Shown here in pieces: positions 11,613 to 22,814 of a stretch of DNA of 32,130 nt. The notes below the pieces were generated by a model. The model worked only from the letters and a program-made list of their open reading frames with translations. It was not told the origin of the DNA and searched no databases. Position 1 is the first letter of the stretch. Every line of letters starts with the position of its first letter. Origin of the DNA: a virus. The translations under genes were made by a program, and so were the position numbers. The stretch is taken from positions 1-32,130 of the IMG/VR virus record IMGVR_UViG_3300037257_000051, one strand, 5' to 3'.

Positions 11613-14600
11613 TATTTTGCATTTACTTTCTTATTGTTTGATGCTATTGTCTCATAAAATAATTTATCTGAATCTAAAGCATTTGTTTCAGTTTGACTCA
11701 AATCTATATTATGTTTATCCACAGGATTATTAACACTATGAATTACTTTATAAAATTGTTTTCTGTCTGCTTCTACTTTTTTAGCTATTTGTCCACCTTT
11801 CTTTAAAGATTGTCCGTACATCATAGCCATTTGAATATTTTTTAAACGTTCATTAAATGGTTTAATTTGAGATTCTTTAGCTTTAAGAGCAGTTTGTCAT
11901 TTAGCATAATCAGATGATTTTTCCCAATCAATAGGAGTTATTCCAGGAGTTTTCATTTGAGTATCATAATTCTTTCTAAATGAATTATTAGTTTCATCAG
12001 CTAATGTATTATACTCTTCACCTAATTGTTTATATTTAGGATCTTGTAAAATATTAAACATTCCAGTTTGACCTTCACGTTGTTTTTTCATTATATCGTT
12101 TTTCTGATTAGCTAATAATAGAACATTAAGAGCTGTATTCTGAGCTGAACTTTGAAGCGCATTTATTCCGTGGATTTTTCCAAATGCGTTAGCGGCTAAA
12201 CCTCTATTCTTACCAAGAACTTCAGTATTATATTTAGCGGTATTAGCGTTCATTTGTAATTGTTGTCCACGCATTTGATCAAGTCTTTGAGTATCTGCCA
12301 TTTGAGCTTTATCTTTTAAAATATTACCTTGATTAATTCCAGATAATCTAACACTAAATCCTTTATCAATGTCAGCAGTTGAAGCAGCCATTCTAGCAGT
12401 TTTACTGTTAACAGCAGCAGCTTGTTTGTCAGCTTCTAAAGTATGTGGTCTATCAGCTCTAATATAAGTATTTGACATATAAGGTAATGTGTACATACTA
12501 TCTGCAACACCTTTCCTTTGAGCATTTCCAATATCTTTATTAGTTCTAACTGTATTTAAATACATTGCTGTATTTAATAAATCAACTTTATTAAGTTTAG
12601 GAAATTTAATTCCTTCACTTTGTTTATTAACTGTTGTTCCAGATTGTGTAGTTGGTGTAGTTGTGTTTCCAAATAAATTAGTTGGAAGTTTTACTGCGGC
12701 AACATCAAATCCTTTATTTTTAGGTTCTAATCTTGTAGCAGATTCATTAAATTTATTAGTCATATAATTATGATATGGACCATATTTATTATCAGTAGCT
12801 AATCCTTTAACTTGTGCTAAATCTTTTACTGATACATTACTTCCAGCAGATTGAATAAATTTATTTAAATCTTCTTTATTTCTAGCTAACCAATTTTCAT
12901 CAAGACCATTAACAAAATTAGTGTATTCAGGAGTATACCCTCCATCTTTAGTTTGCCATGTAGATACATCTTTTAAATCACTATAAGGTAAATAATTACC
13001 TGAACCTGGATGTTTATATGTAGTATTAGCTGTTGGTGCAACTGTAACTTTAGGTGCAATAGTACCAACTAATTTAGTAGGAACAATTGGTTTATTAATA
13101 ACAGGTGCAGATATAATAGGTTGTTTTGTAGAATCAGGCAATGTCATAGATTGACCTTTATTATTAGTAAATGTATGACCAGAAGCTCCGATTGTTTCAT
13201 TAGTAAATCCAGCCTTTCTAAGTTTACCTTCTTTTAAAGCTTTATCTAATACAGAAAAATCCATTTTAAATGCTCCACCTTGTTGGAATTGTATAACTCC
13301 ACCTTCTTTATGTTCTACCATATTTTTATTATATTTGTTTCAGGCTTTGTTTAAACTTATTTTTCTTTTATAATCAGTGGCTTTATTAGCTCTATCTAAT
13401 CCAAGAATAGCTTTTACTTTAGGATCTTTAAGTTTTTCTAAATTCTTTTGTTCACCTTGACGTAATTTACTAATAGCACTTTCTTGGAATTTCTTACCAT
13501 ATCAAGAACGTGGATCAGATTCTTCTTTTATAACTCGTTCTGATTTAGCTTTGTTATCATTCATACCCGTAACCTTAGCTACTTTACCTTTAATACCTAA
13601 CCAACCTTTATCAATTTTAGCAGCTTTTTTAGCTTCATCAAGAGTTTCTATTTCAGCTTTAAGTTTAGAAATAGCACCTTCATCAGGAGTTTCTTTTGCA
13701 TTTAAAGCATCTAATACTGATTTTTTAGGTGCAATTACTTTATCAAAATGTTCATTAATTGCAACTTCTGGATCAGTTCCTTTAGGAATTGTAATTTTAG
13801 ATTCAACACCTTCTGGTACATTCTTTAATTTAAAGTCCGTACTAGCTTCTTGTGTTTGAATTTTAGTAGTTCCAGCGTGTACTTGTGCTAAATTATATAA
13901 ACCTTTAACAGCTTGCACACCATGTACTAAACCTCTAGCATCTTGAATAGAAACATTTCCTAATCCACCTTCTTCTATATCTTGTGCAGTTTGTCTAGCA
14001 GCTGTTCCAGCATTTACTAAACCATAACCTAAAAATGCAGGTTTTGCTAATTTTGCAGCTTTTGATACTATTGATGATGCTGGTTTGAATGCTCCTTTTA
14101 CTAAAGCTTTAGTTTCTGGAATTCCATATTTAGCAATTTTAGCAACTTTTTCAACTTCACTTAAACCCTCAGCTGATTTTACAATAGCTTTAGCTCTATT
14201 TAAATTTAATAATTCTTTACCTACTAATTCAACACCTTCTGCATCTTTAATTGCAGTTTTTGCAATTTTAAGAATATGTTCAGCCTTTTCAGCTTTAGTT
14301 GCAAGTTTAGCTATTTCAATACCTGTTTTAGCACCTTTTAAACCAAGTTTAGCAGATGCTGCTCCTGGAATTAATGATAATGCTGTAAATCCTAAATTCA
14401 ATGCAGCATTTCCAGCAGTTTCTCCAAATCCATGTCCACGTAATATATCTGAACCTAATGTTGCAGCTGTTGATGTTAAACCTCCTGCAAGTCCGGCAGC
14501 GGTTCCACCTAAACTTACAACATCTCCACCTAATGCAATAGCATCTAAATAATCTGCTGTAGATCCTTTTCCAGATAACATATCTCCAACTTTACCACTA

Positions 14601-15520
14601 CCTGTAGCAGTTGGTTTTTCTTTTGGATGAAAATAAGTTGTAGTTGTTTTACGAATATATGCTTGTGGTTTATGTGGTGTTGGTACTACTGGTGCAGTTT
14701 TTGCAGCAGTTGCTGCTGTTAAAGCAGCTGCATCATCAGCAGCTTTCTTTTCTGCATCTAATTCAGTTTGTGTTTTTGGTGGAATCAAATAATCATTCAT
14801 TTTCCAACCTAATGCATATGCTTTCTCAGTTACTTTATCCCAATTAGGATTTGGTTCACTTAAAGCAAGTTTTAATGCCTGAGCATTATCGTAATCTTTA
14901 TAATCGTAAGAATCTTTATTCTTAGTGTAATCATTTAAATAATCATCAACTCCTTCTTTTGCCCAACCTAATACTCTAGCTTTTCTTTCATCATTAGTTT
15001 TGAAAGTATTTAAATGTGTAGCAAGTGCATTAACATCATCATGATAATGTTTATTTGATACAATATTAGTTAAACCTTGTACTTCTTTTGAATACCCTGT
15101 TTGCGCTGTTGGAGTTGTAGTAGAATTTGTTGACTCTATGTGTGTTCTTAGTGCATTCATTGCTGAACTAAGTGATTCTTTATCAGCATCATTACCTCTA
15201 ATCTTAACACCTAATCCTAACATATCTTTACTAAGAGGTTCGTCATGACCTGTTCAGTTGAATTTCTTTAATTCTTCTGGAAGTTGAGATGTGTCAATAC
15301 TATATGTTTGATCTGGATTAAATTTTAAAGCTTTATCCATAGCTCCACTTTTTACAAGAGCAGCTACTTGATCGTAAGCAGGCTTAGCTCTTCTAGCTTC
15401 TTTAGAAGACATCGAATACAAATTATCGTATAATGCCTTTTCTACCTGAGAATAATCTTTTGGAGTATTATTTGGATCAGGAGCTTTACTTCCCGTTTGT
15501 AATTTTCTTACTAATGCCAT
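11612..15520 (-). CDS. 1302-aa cargo protein with glycine-rich hydrophobic segment
   Basis: One frame from ATG 15520 to TAA 11612-11614, joined through TGA-Trp codons at 15254, 13502, 13340 and 11897. The N-terminus carries RKLQTGSKAP (residues 5-14). Residues 327-399 form a Gly/Ala-rich hydrophobic region with GxxxG-like spacing that could insert into a membrane, as expected of a DNA-ejection protein. The protein then becomes Lys/Ala-rich and helical. Residues 743-749 repeat the motif (IQFQQGG) just after an internal ATG at 13321, so the gene may be a fusion of two cargo proteins. The C-terminal part has a KKGGQIAKK segment. It starts shortly after a terminator hairpin, so it needs readthrough or a local promoter, and it ends in a TAATG overlap with the next cargo gene. 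Confidence 0.87.
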
Positions 15521-15547
15521 GTTTATAATTTTTTTAAATTAAACAAT

Positions 15548-15581
15548 AAAAGGGAAACAGGTTTTTTACTGCTTCCCTTTT
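15548..15581 (-). terminator. Rho-independent terminator after the 98-aa gene
   Basis: AAAAGGGAA (15548-15556) pairs with TTCCCTTTT (15573-15581). One A-C mismatch and an inner CAG/CTG helix follow, with a loop of GTTTTTTA. On the minus strand the stem is followed by a T-rich run. It lies just after the TAA of the 98-aa gene and before the 1302-aa gene, so it would lower transcription of the downstream giants relative to the small protein. Confidence 0.8.
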
Positions 15582-15590
15582 AAGGTAGGC

Positions 15591-15887
15591 TTATTTTCTG
15601 CCCACGAATACTAGTTTACCGCCTTTTCTTTGGTAAGTAGGTTGACCTTGTGCTTCTGGAGCTCCACCTTGTTCACCTTGTGCACCTTGAAGCATTTGCA
15701 TGATCATTTGTGCTAACATAGCAGCTGCTTCTGGTCCTAATTGTTGAACAATTTGTTGTGCCATTTGAGCAACTTGTTCTTCTGCTCCACCACCTTGTTG
15801 TCCACCTTCTGCAGGTGCTGCTGCCGGAGCTGCACCTTGTTCTGGAGCAGGAGCTGCTCCACCTTCTTGTAAAAATTTTACTTTCAT
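15591..15887 (-). CDS. 98-aa low-complexity Gln/Gly/Ala/Pro protein
   Basis: ATG 15887 to TAA 15591-15593, with no internal TGA. The protein opens with KFLQEGG (residues 4-10), continues through an Ala/Pro/Gly/Gln-rich linker, has a central Gln/Met/Ala helix (about residues 37-68), and ends with a basic RKGGKLVFVGRK tail. I recall similar small proteins in the cargo region of other crAss-like phages; the function is unknown. It is followed at once by a terminator, which suggests a product needed in more copies than the giant proteins below it. The Ala/Pro codons near the start also form a 7-bp stem-loop (15843-15861). It could be a small internal virion protein or an assembly factor. Confidence 0.85.
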   Translation of the reverse strand: MKVKFLQEGGAAPAPEQGAAPAAAPAEGGQQGGGAEEQVAQMAQQIVQQLGPEAAAMLAQMIMQMLQGAQGEQGGAPEAQGQPTYQRKGGKLVFVGRK

Positions 15888-15895
15888 TTTAATTA

Positions 15896-16474
15896 TTAAT
15901 TTTTGGATTTTACATATTCAGGATCAGTTTCAGACTGTACCTGTAAAAACTTAAACATTCTTTTACCTAATGTTTTGTAATCATTATCATTATTAGTTAT
16001 TGCAGCTTTTTTCGCAAACTTAATTAATGTTTTAGTATGTGTCCGACTAAATATTCTTTCACCACCAACTAATTCCATTTGAGAATTTCCTTCTGCATCT
16101 AACACGTGCATTTTATCTGATTTTAGTTTATTATCAGGTTTGAATTCTAGTTCATCACCTTCTTTAACTCCAGAATCTTTGTTTAATTCTAACACATACA
16201 TCACATTTTGTTCTGTGATTAAGTCTTCTGATTCAGGTACTCCTTCATGAACTGATATAACGTTCATTTCTTCATCTATAAAAATTATATCTAATGGAAT
16301 ATGAGTATCTTTCATATAGAAAGAAATCTCATCAGGCTCATTAAATATAAATAACATTCCTTCGTTTTCAGGTAATTCAGTTACACCTTGTAATCCTTTA
16401 TCATGATCTTCATCAGATTCAGCAAGTTTAACCGTATATTCTTTATTACCAATCTCTATTTTTATTTCTTTCAT
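15896..16474 (-). CDS. DUF192 domain protein, cargo module
   Basis: ATG 16474 to TAA 15896-15898, 192 residues. Residues about 12-112 match the DUF192 (COG1430) family: GLQG then LPENEGMLFIF (27-45), FYMKDTHIPLDIIFID (52-67) and an ELNKDSGVKEGDEL end (96-109). The family's biochemical role is not settled, and I see no signal peptide or catalytic residues. The C-terminal 80 residues are not DUF192. They carry GGERIFSR (137-144) followed by a Lys-rich helix and a DPEYV segment, a block I associate with crAss-like cargo-region proteins. The start overlaps the end of the 86-aa gene, and the 98-aa gene starts 8 bases after the stop. Placement suggests a virion or assembly role. Confidence 0.88.
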   Translation of the reverse strand: MKEIKIEIGNKEYTVKLAESDEDHDKGLQGVTELPENEGMLFIFNEPDEISFYMKDTHIPLDIIFIDEEMNVISVHEGVPESEDLITEQNVMYVLELNKDSGVKEGDELEFKPDNKLKSDKMHVLDAEGNSQMELVGGERIFSRTHTKTLIKFAKKAAITNNDNDYKTLGKRMFKFLQVQSETDPEYVKSKN

Positions 16475-16722
16475 TTGGTTAATATCTCAGGGATAATACT
16501 ATTTAAAATTCCTCCATTTTCATGATGTCATTTTTTTGCATTTTGAGCAAAAATTGCACGTTTCTTCGTTAATGGATTTTTACTATGTGTAAGTTCTTCT
16601 GTAGATTTTCCAGTTTTCTTTTTAGTTGCAGTAAATTTTCCTTTATTTGCAGGATTAATATGAATACCACCCGATTTAAAACTTTGGATATTATTCATTT
16701 GATTTGATATTGTATATTTCAT
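16462..16722 (-). CDS. Small 86-aa basic cargo-module protein
   Basis: ATG 16722 to TAA 16462-16464, using TGA-Trp at 16528-16530 and 16471-16473; under the standard code it would stop at 64 residues. Residues 13-19 read IQSFKSGG, a looser form of the N-terminal motif shared by its neighbours. The middle is Lys/Thr-rich (KATKKKTGKSTEEL-like) and basic. It overlaps the end of the HNH gene by 32 bases and the start of the DUF192 gene by 13 bases. I do not recognise a family. The tight packing and the motif suggest a small cargo or assembly protein. Confidence 0.72.
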
Positions 16723-17338
16723 AATTTTTTATATATTCATTAATTAATCGTTGAGATTTTATATCTCCATCATGAGCAATATAATGACAATATATACACA
16801 AAGTTATTCCATTAGTTTCATCAAATTCTAATGAGTTATCAATTGATTTTGGAATAATATGATGAGCATGTTGTATAGTTTTTTCAGAATTACCACAATT
16901 TTGACAAGTATAATTATCTCGAGTTTTTACTAATTTTCCTCATTTTCTAAATGCGTCTTTTCTTCCTTCAATATGATTACATTCTTTTCATTCATAATGA
17001 TTTTTACCTATTGTGTATTCTTCTGAACATTTTTTACAACAGAAATTATTTGTAGAATTAATAAGATGTTCTTTTCTATTAAAATTTGAACCACAATTAG
17101 TACATTGTATTGCTATTATATCTGAACTTTTATTTTTAACTTTACATTCATGCGAACAAAATTTAGAATCTCTATATTCTTGAACTTCATACTCTTTATT
17201 ACATTCTTCACAAATTAATATCTTTCTTAATTTTCTAGAATTATGTGAACATTCTTGACTGCAATATTTTCTAGTTTTTATCCCTTGAAATTCAGCTCCA
17301 CAATGTTCACATATTTTAGATTCTTTCTTATAACCCAT
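16691..17338 (-). CDS. Free-standing HNH homing endonuclease with zinc ribbons
   Basis: ATG 17338 to TAA 16691-16693, 215 residues, with TGA-Trp at residues 117 and 133. The N-terminal half holds three CxxC...CxxxC or CxxC zinc-ribbon repeats (starting at Cys10, Cys43 and Cys79), probably for DNA binding. The C-terminal half is an HNH nuclease: CQNC (145-148), HAHHIIPKS (157-165), NGITLCIYCH (176-185) and a final AH (188-189). The metal-binding and catalytic His/Asn residues are present, so it looks active. It sits between two cargo genes, preceded by the longest gap in the window (83 bases) and overlapping the next gene by 32 bases, as expected of a mobile endonuclease gene. It would cut the matching site in related phages and spread by repair. 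Confidence 0.9.
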
Positions 17339-17352
17339 ATTTTATTTTTTGA

Positions 17353-17371
17353 TATTATACAAAAGTATAAT
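17353..17371 (-). promoter_or_regulatory. Candidate Bacteroides-type -7 element upstream of the HNH gene
   Basis: In the 83-base gap the minus strand reads TACTTTTG, an exact match to the Bacteroides -7 consensus TAnnTTTG, about 20 bases before the HNH start. It lies within a 7-bp inverted repeat (ATTATAC / GTATAAT, loop AAAA). I see no good -33 TTG box at the usual distance, so this is tentative. It could let the endonuclease be expressed apart from the operon. Confidence 0.3.
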
Positions 17372-17421
17372 AATTTTTCCATATAATATCTATAAACTGA
17401 TTAAATTTTTAATTACAAAGA

Positions 17422-18561
17422 TTAAGCTTCAACAGTTTCTATAAGTCCTGTATTGTCTTGAGTATTTTCTAATATCTCATAAACTAACAACTTACCAGCT
17501 TTAAGTGCTATGTCTTCATCTCCATCTTTATATTGTTTAAACATCTCTTCTAACTTGTCTGTAACATCTTTATTAAAAATGATTTCATTAAGTTCAATTT
17601 CTGCGTGTTGAGTTATAGCACCACCTTCATCCATTGTTACAACCGGAATACCTTTATCAGTAACTTGTTCTGAAATTTCTTCTGGCAGATCGTGTTTTCT
17701 AGCATGTAATGCTCCATCAGGTATAACATTAAATTTACCACCATCTTCAAATACATCTATTTCAGGAACTTCAATTACTTCTATGATCGGTTTAACTCTT
17801 AAAGAATAATTAACCCGATTTTTAATATTAGTCATTTGTAGTTTACTTCCGCGTTTTGCAGCTAATATATTAGTTGTTATACCTCCAAACAATTTCTGTT
17901 GATTTTTGGTAGCGATGTCTCCAAATGAATTCGCAGAAGCTAACATATTCTGTTTACTTTGAAACATAGAATTACCCGCAAGTAAATTCTGTTTATCATC
18001 ATATTTAGTCAAATTGTTAGCATTTCTAGTTTTACCAGCTCAAGTACCTAATAAAGTCTGTTTCTTTCCAGCATTAGTATTCATATTAAATGAATATGCT
18101 CCAGTATCTAATCCAGTAGTACCTTGCTTTTTAGCTGTAGTTCCTGCAAATTTATTTAATGTTGTAAGAGCAGTAAGACCAGCTCCGATTCCCATTAATG
18201 CAGGATTACCAGATTTAAGCATCATACCAGCTCCTTTATCCATAAGTCCCATTGTACCCTCTTCTAAATCTGAGCCAGTTTCAGCACGTTTTAAACCTGC
18301 TGCTTGTAATCCAGTTTCTAATAGTTGTGGAGCTTCTCCAAGTATTTCAGATCCTACAGAAGCAGCGGGTGCTGCTCCTGGGATTTGTGTTGAACCTGAT
18401 TTAATAGTAGATCCATTTGCATTCATACCTAAGTTTTTATTAAGTCCTTTTATAATTTTATTTATATCTAGACTATTTGTAGATAAATATGAATTCTTAG
18501 AACTTAATTGTTGTAAAGATCCAGATGGTGTTTGATATTTTTTAATTAATTCTTTAGGCAT
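17422..18561 (-). CDS. 379-aa crAss-like cargo protein
   Basis: ATG 18561 to TAA 17422-17424, with one TGA-Trp at 18040-18042; the standard code would split it in two. The N-terminus has KKYQTPSGS (residues 7-15), a variant of the shared motif. A Gly/Leu-rich hydrophobic stretch lies near residues 118-136. Residues 278-329 hold the block NVIPDGALHARKH ... GIPVV ... AEIELNEIIF, which I recall as highly conserved across crAss-like phages. The rest is helical and acidic. The start overlaps the stop of the tail hub gene (the TAA lies within ATGCCTAA), so it is coupled to tail synthesis. It is probably the first cargo protein after the tail genes; its biochemical activity is unknown. Confidence 0.87.
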
Positions 18562-21500
18562 AACTTATAGTGAATAATGTTCTTAGAGCATTAATGACTG
18601 CATATTGTGTACCATCATATTTTACTCGTATTTTAATATATTTATCTCTAATTTTCATTTCATTTGCTTTAGTAAATAATAATTCATTATTTTTAACATA
18701 AGCATAAGTAAAATTAATTGGTTGAATTTGAATATCTCAAGAATCTTCCATATATTGCATATTACCTTTTACTCTACCAAATTGTTTAAGGTTTAAACCT
18801 TGTTGATAACTGTTAACTAATTTTTCTTTAGTTTTATTATGTTCTTTAATACTTATATCTTTAGTACGTATTAAATTTCCATAAAATGAATTTGGTAAAT
18901 TAATATCAAAATATTCACTATTAGAATTACTATCTTTTTGTGTAATAATATAAGGAAGTTTTGGTGTTAAAGGTTTTGCAATTAAATAAAGTCTATAGCG
19001 TTCATCTAAATCTGTGATTCCAGTTAAATTAACTCCATTAACATTATTTATTGTGATGTTATTTAATTTTAATATTAAATCTTTATCTTTATTCCAATCA
19101 AATCCTTCGCCAACAACTTCATAATAAAATGAGTTGGGTTCTGCTAAATTAGATATAATTTTTAAGTTATTAAATATTTTCTGAACTCCAGGAATTCCAT
19201 TAGCAACAAATTCAAATTCGAATGGATATTGGGCATCATACCAATAAGTTGGAAGAATTGTTCCTTGCTCTTCTTCGAATCCCGCAAATCCGTGTTTATA
19301 CAAGTAATTAGATGCATTTTCATGCTTCTCTGTATTTGCAAAGGTATAAAAAATATTATTTATATTTTCTGAAAATTCTGGAAACCATGTATATTGAGTA
19401 ACCCATTTGTTTGTAAGTTCACTATGACATAAATGTCAAGATACATTATTATATTTAAACACAAACATAACATCTTGTTTAAATGCGTTATAATGTGATT
19501 TTACAAAATTTACATTTATACTATTATCATAATCAGATTCTTTTAAATTAATATGATCATTTAAGAATTTTTGAATTTTCAAATCAGATATAACTTCAAA
19601 TTGTTGTCCATTAGTTCTCCAAATCTTTTTAGCAACAGTATCAATACCGTAAATAAACTTAGATGTTTTAATTATAGAATCTGCTCACATAGATCCAAAT
19701 GTATTTGATAATACTTTAGGATTTTTAGGAAGTACTGTATCAGTATTAATGTATACATTATCTCCTTGTGCATTTGTCATCATTGCTCTTTCGTTTACAG
19801 GAATCATTAATACTCCATGTTCCATAACAGCAATAAGTGTTCCATATCATTCCTCTAATTTTACAAGTTCACCATGTTCAAGAGTATAATCTTGATAATT
19901 TGGAGATTCGAATATACGAGTTCCATTTACAAATGATGATTGTTGTAATTTATTTGAATAATTGATTCTATTTGTAAATGAAGTTTTGATAAAAGGAACA
20001 TCAGGGATTTCAAAATAATTTTTATCTCCTAATGATTTACTAATACCTCCATTAATTATATGAGATTCAGGTAAACTATCTTGCATATCAATTGAATGAT
20101 AAGGATAGAATCCTCTTTTCTTTTTATGAACAGCTTCTTCCATTGGATTTGAAAAATCTACATCTCTCATTGCTAAATTAGTATTACTGCAAACTTTAAT
20201 TGTAACTCAATAACCTAAAGGAACTGCATTAACATCAGGTTTATTAATCTTCTGTGATCCAAATAATCCATTAATTTCAGAATACTTTTTGAACTTCTTA
20301 CCATCAGCTTCAATTATTGAATTATTTCCAGGTTCTCCATCACTAGTTTCTCCTGAGAATGATGCAACAAAGTTTCCTCTATAAGTAAAAACGGGTAAAA
20401 GTTTTCTATACGATAATGATTCAGTTGTAAGTGTTCCATCTGTTCCACCTGACTTAACAATTGTAGAAGCTTTATTAATAACTCTAAAATTTTTATATCA
20501 AGTTCAAGGATCTATAATTTTTTTATTAGTTGGAACTTCACCATCAGTAAAATTTCAAGTCATTCTTTGAGTTACTGTATTTATATAACAATCACCTCTA
20601 AAAATATTATTAATATATTTTGAGTCAGTTCCAGATAATTTACTTCATTCAATTCTATCAGTAATAGGAAAAAATGGAGAAGAATTATTATATCTTATTT
20701 TAAAGTAATCTTTTCAACTTACATTAAAATTATAATCTTTTTGAAAAATATTATAGTATTCACCATCAACAATAGCATCTGATTCAGTTGCTAAATAAGT
20801 ATTAAATATACCTCTAACTTTAGTAGATGTATAATTTACATTATCATCAGTAACTGTATTTTCTAAATCTTCATATGCTCCATATTTAGGATCTGCATAT
20901 TTAGAAACATCAATATCATTACCTGCTTGTGAACTAAATGAGAATTTACTATTTTTAATTAATTCAATACCTGGTTCAATTAAAGTAATTGGGGTATTAA
21001 TTTCTGTAACATCTGATACTTTTGGAATAGTATTTTCTAATATTAAATTTAAATAATCTTTGGAATTATTTATAAATGATTTATTAGAACGAGTATACTT
21101 AGTAGTTCTTAATAAGAATTCAGATGAATTAAAAAATGAATTAAATGTATTTACTTTTAAAGTAGCTTCTGGACAAAGTAATGCATTATGATTAATATCA
21201 TCTACTTTAAATAAACTTGTTCCTAATTTAGGTTTACCTGAATTATTTGTAGGACTATTAGTTGTAGTTAAGAAAGATTGTCCAAAATGAGCATCATTAA
21301 TATCTTCTTTATAATTGTTATTTACAATTTTTAAAGTTGGAGTGTATGCTTTTGTTGATGTAGATATACCTACAGCCTGAGCTAATATAGTAGGAATTCT
21401 TTTTTGTCTAACAATAAAAAATCCTTTAGTTATGTCTTTTAAACCATCAATTATATCAGATCCTTCTAATACACTATTTCCAAGTTCATCATTTTGAAAT

Positions 21501-22813
21501 GATACTTTTAAACCAATTGGTTTAATTGATAAAGTTCCATTCATCATTGACTTTTCAGTCATATCTATTTTGAATACACCTTTTACATTTTCATCAGTAC
21601 CTTCGATTAAATAATCATCTCCATAATTAATATCATCTCCAATTTTAGGAAGATATGAATATATTGTATTTTCATTAATAACTTTTTTACCTCTAATATT
21701 AAATACTGGAGATAATGTATAATCATTCATAATATAAACTATTCCTAATCGATAAACTTCTTCATCTCAATATCCTAATTTATAATATATATTATTTGCA
21801 TTAAAATATTCATTTCCTATAAATGGATATCTTTCATTATAATTTTCATCTAAATATCCAATGCCATTAGTATCATACATAGGAGTAGGTATAGCATATA
21901 AACTATACTTTTCTAATGTTTTAAATACTTCATAATTATTTGTAATATTTCCAGCAAAACAAATATTTTGACAAGTTGCCAATGTTTTTACTGAATCAAA
22001 ATTTGCATATTTAATATTAATACTATCTGTTGTAATTTCAGTATGATTTTCATAACCTGTAATAGAAATTTCAGTATTATTGTTTACAATTTTAAATTTG
22101 TCTTCAATAAAATATGTTTTAACTATTTCAGAATCTCCATCACCTGTAGATCTTGTATAATATATATTAATGTAATCATAAGCTAAATCTAAATTGTTTA
22201 ATCTAAATTTAATAACTTTATTACTATTCTCATCTAATTGACCTCCTCTTATTGATTTAGGTGAATTTACTGTTCCTATGTGACATATTACTTTTCCTGA
22301 TTCAGCAATAAAATCTGATTCATTTCCATCATAATCTGCTAATTTAAAATAAAAAGTATAATTTCCAACTTTCATATTACCACCATCTTTAATTCCTAAA
22401 AAATCAATAGTAGTAATTTTATTAGTATTCTTTATTAAACTTGCTTCAATTTTAAAATTGTCAGCTGAATAAATATTTGTGTCTAAGTTACCATGTCTAT
22501 CTGCAATTTTATATTCAGTTGAACTTGTCAAATAGAATCTAGAATTTATGATTTTAGGAGGATTAACATCATCCGTAACTATTATATTTACTGAATCATC
22601 ATAAGATACTTCAGTAGTAATCGCTATAGGATGATCAATATTTACTTTTGCTACATCAGCATCTAATCTTAACGGTAAAAGAGATTTTTCAGGTACAGTT
22701 GCACTAGGATTCAATAAATTATAAAAAGGAGCATATTCATATAACAGGGTTCCTGATTCAGGAATCCCGTATATAGAATTAGTTATTGATAAATTTATTA
22801 TTGGTAATGCCAT
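18554..22813 (-). CDS. 1419-aa crAss-like tail hub (muzzle) protein
   Basis: ATG 22813 to TAA 18554-18556, one frame when TGA is Trp (for example 19847, 19436 and 18737). The region 19304-19846 looks gene-free under the standard code but is open here. The N-terminal part (GIPESGTLLYEYAPF, about 16-30; a DNPPKIINSRF-like segment; SPKSIRGG; IYYTRSTGDGD) matches my memory of the very large crAss-like tail protein that caps the tail tube. It is Asn/Thr/Ile-rich and beta-type, with no enzymatic motif and no membrane segment. The length of about 1400 residues fits that family. It follows the tail-collar gene with one base between the stop and start codons. The hub or muzzle role is an assignment by family memory and position. 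Confidence 0.85.
22747..22768 (-). other. Start-proximal stem-loop in the tail hub gene
   Basis: GGGTTCCTG (22747-22755) pairs with CAGGAA-T-CCC (22759-22768), giving a 9-bp stem with one bulged base and a 3-base loop. It sits 45-66 bases after the ATG at 22813. Function unknown. Confidence 0.45.
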
Positions 22814-22814
22814 T

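Noticed and set aside
14085-14552. Plus-strand open frame of 155 codons
   Set aside because: It is the antisense shadow of the Ala/Lys-rich part of the 1302-aa gene; the Pro/Ala/Ser-rich translation and the lack of any plus-strand gene nearby argue against it.
16703-17356. TTTGATATT at 16703-16711 and 17348-17356 as an insertion footprint of the HNH gene
   Set aside because: Only nine AT-rich bases match and one copy lies within coding sequence of both overlapping genes, so chance is a sufficient explanation.
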